A stretch of 33,849 nt of DNA from Heliobacterium mobile. GTDB taxonomy: Bacteria > Bacillota > Desulfitobacteriia > Heliobacteriales > Heliobacteriaceae. The notes under the pieces were generated by a model. That model saw only the letters and a list, made by a program, of their open reading frames with translations, was not told the DNA's origin and searched no databases. Where the stretch lies: the NCBI RefSeq assembly GCF_009720735.1, contig NZ_WNKU01000033.1, forward strand, positions 1 through 33,849, read 5' to 3'. The position numbers were made by a program, and so were the translations under genes. This document shows, piece by piece, positions 24,088-32,126 of this stretch; within the stretch, counting starts at the first letter, position 1; the number at the start of each line of letters is the position of its first letter.

Positions 24088-24126
24088 AAAAAACCGGGGC
24101 TTGCCCTAAGCGGGCCCCGGTTTTTC
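24088..24126. terminator. Bidirectional terminator
   Basis: AAACCGGGGC ... GCCCCGGTTTTTC hairpin between two converging genes (69-residue protein, plus; phosphatase-fold protein, minus). Confidence 0.88.
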
Positions 24127-24140
24127 TTCGACCATTTTCT

Positions 24141-25382
24141 CTAATCAAACAAGAGGAACCGCTTGCGGAGAAGCCAGTATTCCACCAGAAAACCAATGAG
24201 CGCCAGAATGACGATCGCGCCGATCAAATAACGTTGCCAAGCGACCTTGCGTTCCAATGAACTGATCGTTTGTTCTTTTTCCTCGGTAAAGTTTTGCATC
24301 TGCTGCTTTTGTGCTTGCAAATCGTCGATTCGGCCATTGATGGTTATCTTGTCTTCAGCCAATTGGTAAGCTTCCCGAGCGAGGTTCAGGTTTTGTGAGG
24401 CCAAATCGTTGACCCGTTTTTCATATAAATTTTCTTGATTGAACTCTCCGTTAGGAAGGATGGCGTTCCACAAGACCGCCCCTTCCGACTGGGCAGGAAC
24501 TCGGTTGCCGGTGAGTTGAGCCAGTGTAGCAGCTACATCAATCGTTCGAGCCGGCGGGATCGTCACGCCCGTCTTCAATCGAGGACCGCGCAACAAAAGA
24601 GGGACGATCAGTTCCCGATCGATGTTTTGCATGGTTCGCTCTTGCGTCCGAGGGGCCAATCCGTAATCAGAAACAATGACGGTCAGTGTATCATCGTACA
24701 GGCCCGCTTCTTTGAACATCCGGATCCAGCGGGCTGCCTGCTGATCCGATTCTGTAATCGCTTTGAGATGGTCCTGACTATAGGGGCCCTTTGTTTTCGC
24801 TTCCTTTTCGGCCTGCGAGAGAACGACCAAGGTGGCAAAGGGTTTCATGCTCTTCCAAAGATCCAAACCGCGATCGGTGATCGCTTTGTCAGTCCCGCCG
24901 GGTACGAATGATTTATACGTGAACCCTCCGGAGAGTGGTGCAAATTCTTCCTCCGGACCGGCAGCTAGCAAAGTGACCAATCCTCGACTTTGCCAAACTT
25001 GAAAGACTGACTCGGCATTTAACTTTTGCGAGGGTTTTAATAAGCCATGTCGCTCGGGACTAGCGCCAGAGATCAGCGAAGCCAAGGCAGAAGGACCCTT
25101 CGTCGGGTAGACGCCGGAAGATTGATCGACCTTGACTCCTTCTTTCACCAGTTCGTTAAAGGTTGGTGTGTATGTATGCAACAAGGCATCCATACTGACT
25201 CCAGTCATGACGATGACGAGCACATGTTTGATTGGGCGTGTCGCTTTGTCTTCCACCGGCGGCTTCACTTCCGGTTGTGGTTCCGGATTGGCGACGGCAG
25301 GTACGGCCATAGATATCAACAATGCAAGCAGACAGAACCAGAGAATCGGTTTGGATTTCCTGCTCATGGAGCCATGCTTCAT
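24141..25382 (-). CDS. Membrane-anchored alkaline-phosphatase-superfamily pseudoenzyme
   Basis: 413 residues. Signal peptide (about 12-31, ILWFCLLALLISMAVPAVA), then a type I phosphodiesterase/alkaline-phosphatase-like domain (about 50-300), a coiled coil (about 325-385, INGRIDDLQAQKQQ) and one C-terminal membrane span (about 388-405) with a short basic tail. The domain keeps the fold pattern YPTKGPSALASLISGASPER, but the metal ligands look lost: IDG is VMTGVS (T60), GH of the D..GH motif is TKG (about 197-199), and SDHG is SDYG (238-241). The ATG at 25382 follows GGAGG; longer frames run through the upstream gene region. It is probably an extracytoplasmic binding or scaffold protein; fold assignment is by eye. 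Confidence 0.75.
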   Translation of the reverse strand: MKHGSMSRKSKPILWFCLLALLISMAVPAVANPEPQPEVKPPVEDKATRPIKHVLVIVMTGVSMDALLHTYTPTFNELVKEGVKVDQSSGVYPTKGPSALASLISGASPERHGLLKPSQKLNAESVFQVWQSRGLVTLLAAGPEEEFAPLSGGFTYKSFVPGGTDKAITDRGLDLWKSMKPFATLVVLSQAEKEAKTKGPYSQDHLKAITESDQQAARWIRMFKEAGLYDDTLTVIVSDYGLAPRTQERTMQNIDRELIVPLLLRGPRLKTGVTIPPARTIDVAATLAQLTGNRVPAQSEGAVLWNAILPNGEFNQENLYEKRVNDLASQNLNLAREAYQLAEDKITINGRIDDLQAQKQQMQNFTEEKEQTISSLERKVAWQRYLIGAIVILALIGFLVEYWLLRKRFLLFD

Positions 25383-25451
25383 CTTACTGCCTCCAACCCC
25401 TTGTCCCTGTACTTGCTGCATATATATGGCTATCGGAGAATCTCTATGAAT

Positions 25452-25487
25452 GAAAAATGCCTGTCTGATGAGAATCAGACAGGCATG
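25452..25487 (-). terminator. Terminator after the FmdB-family gene
   Basis: On the minus strand ATGCCTGTCTGAT-TCTC-ATCAGACAGGCAT followed by TTTTC; five bases after the stop. Confidence 0.93.
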
Positions 25488-25491
25488 GGAT

Positions 25492-25731
25492 TTACATCGC
25501 TCCAGGACAGCCGCATCCCGCTCCAGGACAGCCGCTTGGGGAAGGCAGGGAACAACCACCGGGTCCACAAGGGGATTTCGGACTCGATTTTCCAACGAAA
25601 AAACCGGTTAACCGGATTTTTGCATCTGCCTTGCCGCATTCAGGGCAGGGGACTTCGCTGCGTTTGGAGTAAGCGACCATTTCAGAAAAGCGATGACCGC
25701 AGTGGGTACATTCAAAGTCATAAGTGGGCAC
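25492..25731 (-). CDS. FmdB-family zinc-ribbon protein
   Basis: 79 residues. N-terminal FmdB ribbon: MPTYDFECTHCGHRFSEMVA and EVPCPECGKADAKIRLTGFF, a CxxC pair plus CxxC pair that bind one zinc. The C-terminal 30 residues form a Gly/Pro/Ser/Cys-rich tail (GPGGCSLPSPSGCPGAGCGC) with five more cysteines. FmdB-type proteins are often called regulators but the role is not firmly known. GTG start after GGAGG. Third in DegV-phasin-FmdB, same strand, gaps of 19 and 33 bases. Confidence 0.85.
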   Translation of the reverse strand: MPTYDFECTHCGHRFSEMVAYSKRSEVPCPECGKADAKIRLTGFFVGKSSPKSPCGPGGCSLPSPSGCPGAGCGCPGAM

Positions 25732-25764
25732 TGGGGATTCCTCCGATTTTGTTCGTATTATATT

Positions 25765-26136
25765 TTATGATTGGCCTGATTCCGGGTCCTTATCTTCTTT
25801 TGACTGTGGATCGGCATCGATGACCACTTCCGGTGGTGTGCTCATCCCTAGTTTTTCCTCGATTTTGGCGATGCGGGCTTCTAGCGCTTCATACTCCTTG
25901 CGGGTGACAAAGCCGAAGTCGTTGCGAACCCGGTGGAACTCCGTTTTGATGGTGTCAGCAACCACTTCCCGTTGCTCTTTACTTTTTTCGAGCAATTCAG
26001 AGACGATTTTGCTCGCATCTTCTTTGCTCATCTCACCCTTTTTGACGAGTTCATCCACCAATGACTCGGCCCGCTCTTTTGTCAATGTCAGCGCTCCCAA
26101 GCCGGCCAACAGGGCCTTACGTACGACGTCCAACAT
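25765..26136 (-). CDS. Phasin-like helical protein
   Basis: 123 residues. The pattern MLDVVRKALLAGLGALTLTK ... AESLVDELVKKGEMSKEDAS ... VTRKEYEALEARIAKIEEKL matches the short Firmicute group annotated as phasin-like (polyhydroxyalkanoate synthesis regulator phasin). A hydrophobic first helix is followed by a long charged coiled coil and an acidic tail (DADPQSKEDKDPESGQS). A granule role is not shown here, and no PHA synthase is in the window. The ATG at 26136 follows AAAGGAG; it lies 19 bases after degV. Confidence 0.75.
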   Translation of the reverse strand: MLDVVRKALLAGLGALTLTKERAESLVDELVKKGEMSKEDASKIVSELLEKSKEQREVVADTIKTEFHRVRNDFGFVTRKEYEALEARIAKIEEKLGMSTPPEVVIDADPQSKEDKDPESGQS

Positions 26137-26155
26137 GGGCAACACTCCTTTTTTT

Positions 26156-27001
26156 TTATTCCAATGGGGCCATGGCGACACCAACGGTGCCTGGTCCCAC
26201 GTGAACCGCAATCACAGGACCCACAAAATGGATCGTAGGTGATGCATCGGGAACTAAAGAAATGATCTGTTCCTGCAGTTCCTGCACCTCTGCCGAAGCG
26301 CCAACATAGGCTAAAGCGATTCGCTGCGGTCCTTCTGAATTCCATTTGTCTCTGACGAACTCAGCGACCCGTAAAAAGGCTTTCTTGCGCGTACGGATTT
26401 TTTCGTAAACTTCGACTTTTCCCTCTTTCACCCAGAGGACCGGTTTGATTTGTAACAACGTACCGAAGAGAGACTGGGCGCCGCCGATTCGGCCGCCTCG
26501 ATATAAATATTCCATGGAATCTACAATTAAAAACAACCTAAGTCTTTCTCGAACTTTGACGATTTCCCGGATCACTTCTTCAGTGCTCATACCGGCGTCA
26601 ATCAATTTCCGCGCTGCCTCCAAAAGAATCCGCAAGCCTATGGCAGTCGTTTCAGTGTCGATAACGTGAATGGGGCGACCTTCCAAATGGTCAGCCATCG
26701 ATTTGGCAGCTTGAAAGGTACCGCTCAATTTGCTCGATAAGTGTAACGAAATAACCGTATCACCGTTCGCCGTGAGCCGGTCATATACGTCCAGAAGTTC
26801 ACCAGGCGGCGGCTGTGACGTGGTCGGAATGGTCGGCGCGTTACGCAGGTATTCGATGAATCGCTCCGGATCTTCGGCGGTCTCTTCTACCGGTTCATTG
26901 TTCACAATAACTCGCAGGGACACAAGGGATACCTGCAACTGCCGGATTTCTTCCTCGGTGAGATAGGCCGTGCTATCTGTGACTAAATGGATCTTCGACA
27001 A
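26156..27001 (-). CDS. DegV-family fatty-acid-binding protein
   Basis: 281 residues. DegV/FakB proteins hold one fatty acid for phosphorylation by FakA. Motifs seen: SKIHLVTDSTAYLTEEEIR at the start, NAPTIPTTSQPPPGELLDVYD, ISLHLSSKLSGTFQAAKSMA with the conserved Ser/Thr pair, VIDTETTAIGLRILL, and SMEYLYRGGRIG. A TTG at 27001 is chosen because GGAGGGAG lies just upstream; a TTG at 27022 overlaps that site. First gene of degV-phasin-fmdB. No fakA is in the window. Confidence 0.9.
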   Translation of the reverse strand: MSKIHLVTDSTAYLTEEEIRQLQVSLVSLRVIVNNEPVEETAEDPERFIEYLRNAPTIPTTSQPPPGELLDVYDRLTANGDTVISLHLSSKLSGTFQAAKSMADHLEGRPIHVIDTETTAIGLRILLEAARKLIDAGMSTEEVIREIVKVRERLRLFLIVDSMEYLYRGGRIGGAQSLFGTLLQIKPVLWVKEGKVEVYEKIRTRKKAFLRVAEFVRDKWNSEGPQRIALAYVGASAEVQELQEQIISLVPDASPTIHFVGPVIAVHVGPGTVGVAMAPLE

Positions 27002-27116
27002 AGATAGGGCCACTCCCTCCAAATAATGTGATGGGTACCAGAAGTGAACGTAAATAAGGAAAAATTAAAAGGCCATATTATTTTATAAGAAATCATCGGG
27101 AAAAGGAGGGATGGGG

Positions 27117-28022
27117 TTGACCCTTCACCGTTGGACAGCAGGATTTTTCACCCAAATAATTCCTCCCCAAATTTCCGTCCTCATGGAAACTCGCACCGAT
27201 CGTCTCGTCATTCAGGTACCACAGTATCGCATTTCTTATCATGAACCTTCCGTTCGACAGGTCACCAACCCGACGATCACCGTTGTGCCGTTGAATGATG
27301 AAAAGGGACGAAATCGGTACCGTTGCGGTTTATCCCCCCAAGCGGATGTGACAGCAACTACCATTCATTATACCACCAGTGGTAGTATTTTTAACGTCTT
27401 TTTACAGCGAAACCTACAAGTCCTCAACGGTTCCACCATTTCACCAGGTGAATGGCGGGTTCAGATTCCGATCTTAGGTAGCGATGCCCTTCATGGTGCA
27501 ATCGCCGCTTGGACCATGGCCGTTTTGATCGGCTTGCCTCCGGAGAATGCGGCTGAGCGGTTGGCTTGCATACGTGCCCCCGAAGGAGAACGGAATCTGG
27601 TGCCTACCGGAGAAGCCACTTGTAAAGTGCTCTGGGACCGTGGTCGGGATCTGAAAAGTGTGACCGAATTATTGACGGCGATCACAGCCCATGACTTTGG
27701 TGCCATCCATTTTATGCTCCTCCCGCCCGATCCATTCACAGCAGCGGAATGGTTGAAATTGCTTTCCGATTGGTACGATGTGCTGGGGGCACCGGAAGTG
27801 CATATTCGACTGCCGCGCTATGTTCGATTCACTCTTCCCGATTGGACCATCCGCATCGACAAACCGCAGCGGTTTTTACAGGAGACCTTGACCCACCTTC
27901 CCCCGGAGGATCTGCTCATTTGGCTCGGCCCGAAACCTCCTATGCCGTCAGCAGAGACACTGGCCGGGAACCGTTCGATAGAGCCATTTTCTTCGACGGC
28001 TCTCGTCTTCACGACAACCTAA
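27117..28022 (+). CDS. Mur-ligase-like protein lacking the ATP-binding core
   Basis: 301 residues. The middle (about 70-165) resembles the part of Mur ligases between the ATPase core and the C-terminal domain: RCGLSPQADVTATTIHYTTS, GSIFNVF, VQIPILGSDALHGAIAAWTM (compare G-HN--NALAA), VLIGLPPENAAERLACIRAP, then EGERNLV and a degraded counterpart of the DYAHNP region (VLWDRGRDLKSVTELLTAI). There is no GKT P-loop or metal-binding Mur centre, and an extra N-terminal strand-rich region (1-65) precedes. It could be a non-catalytic wall-synthesis partner or a CapB/MurT-like relic. The TTG at 27117 follows AGGAGG with 7-base spacing. Homology inferred by eye. Confidence 0.7.
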   Translation: MTLHRWTAGFFTQIIPPQISVLMETRTDRLVIQVPQYRISYHEPSVRQVTNPTITVVPLNDEKGRNRYRCGLSPQADVTATTIHYTTSGSIFNVFLQRNLQVLNGSTISPGEWRVQIPILGSDALHGAIAAWTMAVLIGLPPENAAERLACIRAPEGERNLVPTGEATCKVLWDRGRDLKSVTELLTAITAHDFGAIHFMLLPPDPFTAAEWLKLLSDWYDVLGAPEVHIRLPRYVRFTLPDWTIRIDKPQRFLQETLTHLPPEDLLIWLGPKPPMPSAETLAGNRSIEPFSSTALVFTTT

Positions 28023-28097
28023 TGTCTTTATGTATATTTTTCATCTCAATGGACAATCTATTAACGCTCCGCTTTTTGGTGGATATATCTCTCCCTG

Positions 28098-28125
28098 CCA
28101 GCGCCTTTGGCGCTGGATTTTTTTG
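28098..28125 (+). terminator. Terminator after the Mur-like gene
   Basis: CCAGCGCC-TTT-GGCGCTGG followed by ATTTTTTTG. Confidence 0.92.
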
Positions 28126-28127
28126 TG

Positions 28128-28157
28128 AAAAAACCGGGCCTCCATTTAAGCCCGGTT
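28128..28157 (-). terminator. Terminator after the 49-residue membrane protein
   Basis: On the minus strand AAACCGGGC-TTAAATGGA-GCCCGGTTTTTTC; 11 bases after the stop of the small gene. Confidence 0.88.
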
Positions 28158-28167
28158 TAGCATAATA

Positions 28168-28317
28168 TTAACGGAATCGACCGCGTCTCTTTTTTTGTGT
28201 CACCAGGGAACCGATATACATCATTGTAGGTATGGCTACGGCGTGAAATGCGAACCAGCCGGGGTGGCCGAATTCAAAACCGGTGTCGTGAACGAGGGTC
28301 TTATTCCGTTCAAACAT
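28168..28317 (-). CDS. 49-residue membrane protein with W-F-x-F-H motif
   Basis: ATG preceded by GGGGGGATGGAGG; followed by a terminator. Layout: polar N-terminus (MFERNKTLVHDTG), FEFGHPGWFAFHAVAIPTMM as one membrane span, then a basic tail (QKKRRGRFR) expected to stay cytosolic. The pattern F-x-F-G-x-x-x-W-F-x-F-H-x-V-x-x-P is shared with the 83-residue protein at 337-588. The conserved His and Trp suggest a binding or packing role. No family name can be given. Confidence 0.75.
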   Translation of the reverse strand: MFERNKTLVHDTGFEFGHPGWFAFHAVAIPTMMYIGSLVTQKKRRGRFR

Positions 28318-28418
28318 CCTCCATCCCCCCTTTCGTCGGTTATACCCTTTAGTTTGAGTCGGCAGAGGGGAAATATCCGCGGCGAAGAGGGAGTATATCT
28401 GGAAAACAAGCTATAAAA

Positions 28419-28448
28419 AAATAAAAAAGACGGTGTAACACCGTCTTT
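28419..28448 (-). terminator. Terminator of the tRNA-Leu gene
   Basis: On the minus strand AAAGACGGTG-TTA-CACCGTCTTT followed by TTTATTTTTT. Confidence 0.9.
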
Positions 28449-28459
28449 GATCTTTCATA

Positions 28460-28546
28460 TGGTGCGGTCGAGAGGACTTGAACCTCCACAGCCTTGCGAC
28501 CACTAGAACCTGAATCTAGCGCGTCTGCCAATTCCGCCACGACCGC
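28460..28546 (-). tRNA. tRNA-Leu (anticodon CAG)
   Basis: 87 bases, class II with the long variable arm (TGGTCGCAAGGCTGTG). Acceptor GCGGTCG/CGACCGC, anticodon stem CTAGA/TCTAG with loop TTCAGGT giving CAG, T-loop GGTTCAAGTCC, encoded ACCA. Confidence 0.93.
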
Positions 28547-28605
28547 ATTTGCTTGTCTCCTTGTTCGGAAGACATTTAGAATTATAACAACCCTGTCCTA
28601 TAGCG

Positions 28606-29613
28606 TCAAGTATTAATTTTCGTGTCATCTACCATTAAATCCAGAATCGCCATTACCGCTTCGTTCACGATCCCATCTACGGGAAGTTGATGCTTTTTTT
28701 GTAAGGAACGAACGGCTTCTTCCATCTCGGGCCCGAATCGACCGTCAGCCAGGTGAAGCGGATAGCCTTTTTCTTGTAGGCGCATTTGTATCCGAGCTAT
28801 CTCTTGGCCTGTTTCACCAAGGATGTATTTCTTTTTGGACAGTTTGAAGGGTTTGGCGTCGATGACCCGGACAACCGTCTTTAAAGGAATGTACGTATAC
28901 AGTTCCTCTACGTCGCGATTATGCATGCGGATACAACCGGCACTCTCGTTTTTTCCAATCGACCAAGGTTTGTTCGTTCCATGAATTCCGTAGATACCCC
29001 AGGGTACGTTAAAGCCCATCCAACGGGAGCCGAAGCCGTCTCCCCAGTTTTTTTGTTTATCGATAATGGTCCAGTCTCCGATGGGAGAGGGGGTTTTCGT
29101 CTTACCGGTACAAACGGGATAGTTCTTATAAGGTTTACCGTCCGCCAGGACCGTCAAGGTGTTCTTTTCCGTATCGACCACCAGCATAATGGTGCCTTTC
29201 GGCTCTTCCACAGGTGTAGGTGATTTTGAGGGTTCAGCGGTTGTCGTGACGGGACTATCCATGGACAGCCAGGTTTCTGCGGTCACTGTGCCATCGGGGG
29301 ATAGTCCTTTTTGTTTCTGCAGCGTCTTTACGGCTTCCACGGTCTTACCGACATAAAGGCCGTCGATGGGACCCGTATAATACCCCAGCGTCTTTAATCG
29401 ACTTTGCAGTTCTTCCACGTCCTCCCCTTGCATCGGCGGTGCCGCTGGGCAGAGCAGTCGTTCTACGTCGCCACAATGAGAAGAGCTGTGTTCAGTATTT
29501 TTCACCGTTGGAGCGCTTTGGGGCCAGAAGTACCACCCTGTTACGATCAGCACCAACAGTACGCCGGCGATCCATCTTAGTCTATGTTTGGAAAAGTTGA
29601 TGGTTACAAACAT
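28606..29613 (-). CDS. L,D-transpeptidase with two peptidoglycan-binding domains
   Basis: 335 residues. N-terminal membrane anchor (about 14-32), PG_binding_1 repeat (about 62-115: DVEELQSRLKTLGYYTGPID), Thr/Pro linker, YkuD catalytic domain (about 140-255) with GIYGIHGTNKPW and the active-site SAGCIRMHNRDVEEL (Cys nucleophile), then a second PG_binding_1 repeat at the C-terminus (IARIQMRLQEKGYP ... VDGIVNEAVMAILD). The enzyme makes 3-3 cross-links or attaches proteins to peptidoglycan and escapes many beta-lactams. ATG at 29613 after AAGGAG. It lies divergent from a serine hydrolase gene. Confidence 0.93.
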   Translation of the reverse strand: MFVTINFSKHRLRWIAGVLLVLIVTGWYFWPQSAPTVKNTEHSSSHCGDVERLLCPAAPPMQGEDVEELQSRLKTLGYYTGPIDGLYVGKTVEAVKTLQKQKGLSPDGTVTAETWLSMDSPVTTTAEPSKSPTPVEEPKGTIMLVVDTEKNTLTVLADGKPYKNYPVCTGKTKTPSPIGDWTIIDKQKNWGDGFGSRWMGFNVPWGIYGIHGTNKPWSIGKNESAGCIRMHNRDVEELYTYIPLKTVVRVIDAKPFKLSKKKYILGETGQEIARIQMRLQEKGYPLHLADGRFGPEMEEAVRSLQKKHQLPVDGIVNEAVMAILDLMVDDTKINT

Positions 29614-29725
29614 CCCGTTACTCCTTCCTTTATACTTCAAAGTGCTTATATCATCCCGAATAATTCATATTCCCTTTTGAGGGACCGTATGATGATGGAA
29701 GGCTGAACTATAAGGAGGAGTTTCC

Positions 29726-30673
29726 TTGGCGATTCGACGAAAAGGGCGGTTGTCCAAAGGAGCCCTGTATTTCTTAATCGGCTTCCTCCTTTTCGCACTG
29801 TTCGGTACGATGGGCTTCCTATACCGGCAACATAGAAATATTTCACACCTTCGATTTCTGAACCATTTCACCGAGGCACAGCAGAACGTTTTTTCCCCGG
29901 ATGAAGAATATGATCTGCTGAAACAACGAATAAAAAAAGAGATGGCTGACTTCAGCGGCTCTTTCGCCGTTTATTTGGAAGATTTATCGACAGGCCATCA
30001 GTTTGGCATCAACTCAAATATGGCTTTTCCGGCGGCCAGTGTAATCAAGGTACCCTTGGTGCTTTTCCTCTATTCCCTGGCTTTGGACGGGCGGATTAAC
30101 TTGGATGAAACCATTTCCATCGTGCCGAGCGATTTGGAGCCCAGCCCAGGCGGGCTTTGGAGCTATAATATAGGGACAACATATACGCTTCGACAGTTGG
30201 CGAAGCATACGATTGAAGATAGTGATAATACGGCCGCAAACATGCTCATGCGACGTCTGGGTCGAACCAATTTTTATCTTTTTTTACGGCTCTCCGGGGC
30301 ATCGGTGATTCCTTGGGGTCCAGGAAAAGGGAATGTGACTTGTGCCCGTGATGCTGCGCTGTACTTAAAAGGGATTTGGTTGTTCCGACAGATAGAACAT
30401 CCTTTAGGGGAAGAAATGATGCAGTACCTGCTGCACAGCAAGTTCGACGACCGCATCCCCGCCGGTGTGCCCTTCGACGTTGAAGTGGCGAACAAGATCG
30501 GTTCTCAAGAAGGAGTGTTTAACGATACAGCCATTATCTTTCTACCCAACAGACCTTATGTCTTATCGGTTTTATGCTGCCACCCCGATGAACAGCAAGC
30601 CGTAGAGGCGATCGGACGTATCGCTCGATTAACCTATGAATACCAACGAGAATACCATCCCCGTACGAATTGA
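29726..30673 (+). CDS. Beta-lactamase-fold serine hydrolase, membrane-anchored
   Basis: 315 residues. Cytosolic basic start, one membrane span (about 13-33), then a class A beta-lactamase/D-Ala-D-Ala peptidase-like domain. Motifs: S105-V-I-K108 (FPAASVIKVPLVLFLYS), SDN at 166-168 (TIEDSDNTAANMLM), and an N-K-I-G in place of KTG (about 256-259, EVANKIGSQEG). Without the usual E166 omega-loop motif being clear it may be a wall-editing esterase or peptidase rather than a true antibiotic-inactivating lactamase. TTG start after AAGGAGG. Neighbour of the L,D-transpeptidase gene. Confidence 0.88.
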   Translation: MAIRRKGRLSKGALYFLIGFLLFALFGTMGFLYRQHRNISHLRFLNHFTEAQQNVFSPDEEYDLLKQRIKKEMADFSGSFAVYLEDLSTGHQFGINSNMAFPAASVIKVPLVLFLYSLALDGRINLDETISIVPSDLEPSPGGLWSYNIGTTYTLRQLAKHTIEDSDNTAANMLMRRLGRTNFYLFLRLSGASVIPWGPGKGNVTCARDAALYLKGIWLFRQIEHPLGEEMMQYLLHSKFDDRIPAGVPFDVEVANKIGSQEGVFNDTAIIFLPNRPYVLSVLCCHPDEQQAVEAIGRIARLTYEYQREYHPRTN

Positions 30674-30715
30674 AAGAACCACCCAGGACAAACTAGTCCC
30701 GGGAGGTGATAGATT

Positions 30716-30844
30716 ATGGCCAAGAATGATAAAGTAAAACAAAACACGGGCATCAATGTACCCCAAACGACGGCTGCTACCACACCCGGCGCCGGCGCTA
30801 CGGCTACGACCGGAGAAACCGCTTTTCCGAAAACCAACAAGTAA
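30716..30844 (+). CDS. Small Thr/Ala-rich protein, 42 residues
   Basis: Strong GGGAGGTGAT site before the ATG, stop 42 bases after the serine hydrolase ends plus coding. The peptide starts MAKNDKVKQNTGINVPQT, has an Ala/Thr/Gly-rich middle and ends GETAFPKTNK. No membrane segment and no Cys; composition recalls gamma-type small acid-soluble spore proteins, but their repeated motif is not present. The 42-base gap from the upstream gene and the shared terminator suggest cotranscription with the serine hydrolase gene. Confidence 0.65.
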   Translation: MAKNDKVKQNTGINVPQTTAATTPGAGATATTGETAFPKTNK

Positions 30845-30852
30845 ATCGATGC

Positions 30853-30881
30853 AAAAAGCCAGCCCGCAGGCTGGCTTTTAC
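30853..30881. terminator. Bidirectional terminator before ilvE
   Basis: AAAAAGCCAGCC-CGC-AGGCTGGCTTTTA hairpin between converging genes. Confidence 0.9.
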
Positions 30882-30907
30882 CATTTTTATGTTATTCTTT
30901 GATTCCT

Positions 30908-31975
30908 TTAGCGCACGTCGGCGATCCAGCCGAATAGGTCCTCACTTTTTCCGTACTGCATTCCCGTAATGGAGTCAAAGAGCCGGCTCGCCAATTCACC
31001 GGTTTTCCCCTCGTTGATGACAGCTTCACGATCGCCGTGACGGAGCAAACCAACCGGAGAAATCACTGCGGCCGTCCCCGTTCCGAAGGACTCTTTGAGA
31101 TTCCCTGCAGCATGAGCTTCGAACAGCTCGTCGACCGAGATGGTACGCTCGACCACGGGAATTCCCCAGTTTCTCAAGACTTGAATGACCGAATCTCGCG
31201 TCACACCCGGCAAGATGCTGCCGTGGAGAACGGGCGTAACCACTTCATCACCGATTCTAAAGAAGACGTTCATCGTTCCGACTTCTTCGATATATTTCTT
31301 CTCGACGGGATCCAGCCAAAGGACTTGGGTAAAGCCCATTTGTTTTGCTTTTTCGCCAGCATAGAGGCTGGCAGCATAGTTGGCCGGTGTTTTAACGTCT
31401 CCTAAGCCGTTTTTGGCTGCCCGGGTAAATTCGTCGGTGATAAAAATTTTGACGGGATTAAAGCCTTCGGCATAATAGGCGCCGACGGGTGAAAGAATAA
31501 CCATGAATTTGTATGTGTGCGAGGGGCGTACACCGAGATAGGGGTCTGTGGCGATGATAAAGGGCCGAATATACAGGGCTGTTCCTTCTTCTCCGTAGAC
31601 CCAATCCCGTTCCGTATCGATTAAGGTTTTGATGGCTTTGACGACAAAGGCTTCATCAAACTCGGGGATGCAGAGTTTTCGCGCCGAGTTGGTCATCCGG
31701 CTGATGTATTTTTCGGGACGGAATAAGACAACCCGATTGTCTTGCGTCCGGAAGGCTTTCATGCCTTCAAAAATGGCTTGTCCATAATGGAAAACCATGA
31801 CCGATGGATCGAGTTCCAGCGGTTCGTAAGGTTTGATCTTGGCGTTGTGCCACCCTTGTTCTACAGAATAATCCATGACGAACATATGGTCTGTAAAAAT
31901 TTTGCCAAAACCCAGCTTGTCAGCGGGCGGTTTTTCTTTTCGCTGGGGAGCCAGTTCGATTTTCAATTCGAGCAT
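30908..31975 (-). CDS. ilvE: Branched-chain amino acid aminotransferase
   Basis: 355 residues, class IV PLP aminotransferase (BCAT type II, about 355 residues). Interconverts Leu, Ile, Val and their 2-keto acids. Motifs: VFHYGQAIFEGMKAFRTQDN, RMTNSARKLCIPEF, ALYIRPFIIATDPYLGV, PLP lysine region GDVKTPANYAASLYAGEKAK, VLWLDPVEKKYIEEVGTMN and ESFGTGTAAVISPV. The ATG follows AAGGGAT. It is transcribed alone; no T-box is seen in its leader. Confidence 0.95.
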   Translation of the reverse strand: MLELKIELAPQRKEKPPADKLGFGKIFTDHMFVMDYSVEQGWHNAKIKPYEPLELDPSVMVFHYGQAIFEGMKAFRTQDNRVVLFRPEKYISRMTNSARKLCIPEFDEAFVVKAIKTLIDTERDWVYGEEGTALYIRPFIIATDPYLGVRPSHTYKFMVILSPVGAYYAEGFNPVKIFITDEFTRAAKNGLGDVKTPANYAASLYAGEKAKQMGFTQVLWLDPVEKKYIEEVGTMNVFFRIGDEVVTPVLHGSILPGVTRDSVIQVLRNWGIPVVERTISVDELFEAHAAGNLKESFGTGTAAVISPVGLLRHGDREAVINEGKTGELASRLFDSITGMQYGKSEDLFGWIADVR

Positions 31976-32126
31976 TTACAACCATCCCTTTTCAATAACA
32001 TCTAGCCTCATCAAAAGGCGTCCTATTTAAAAGGCTTTCTTGAAGATGATGGTACATTATGAAGAATAGCAGTGTCAATGAATTGAGGCTGAATTCACGA
32101 GGAAAACTCTTCAGGGAGGTGATTTA

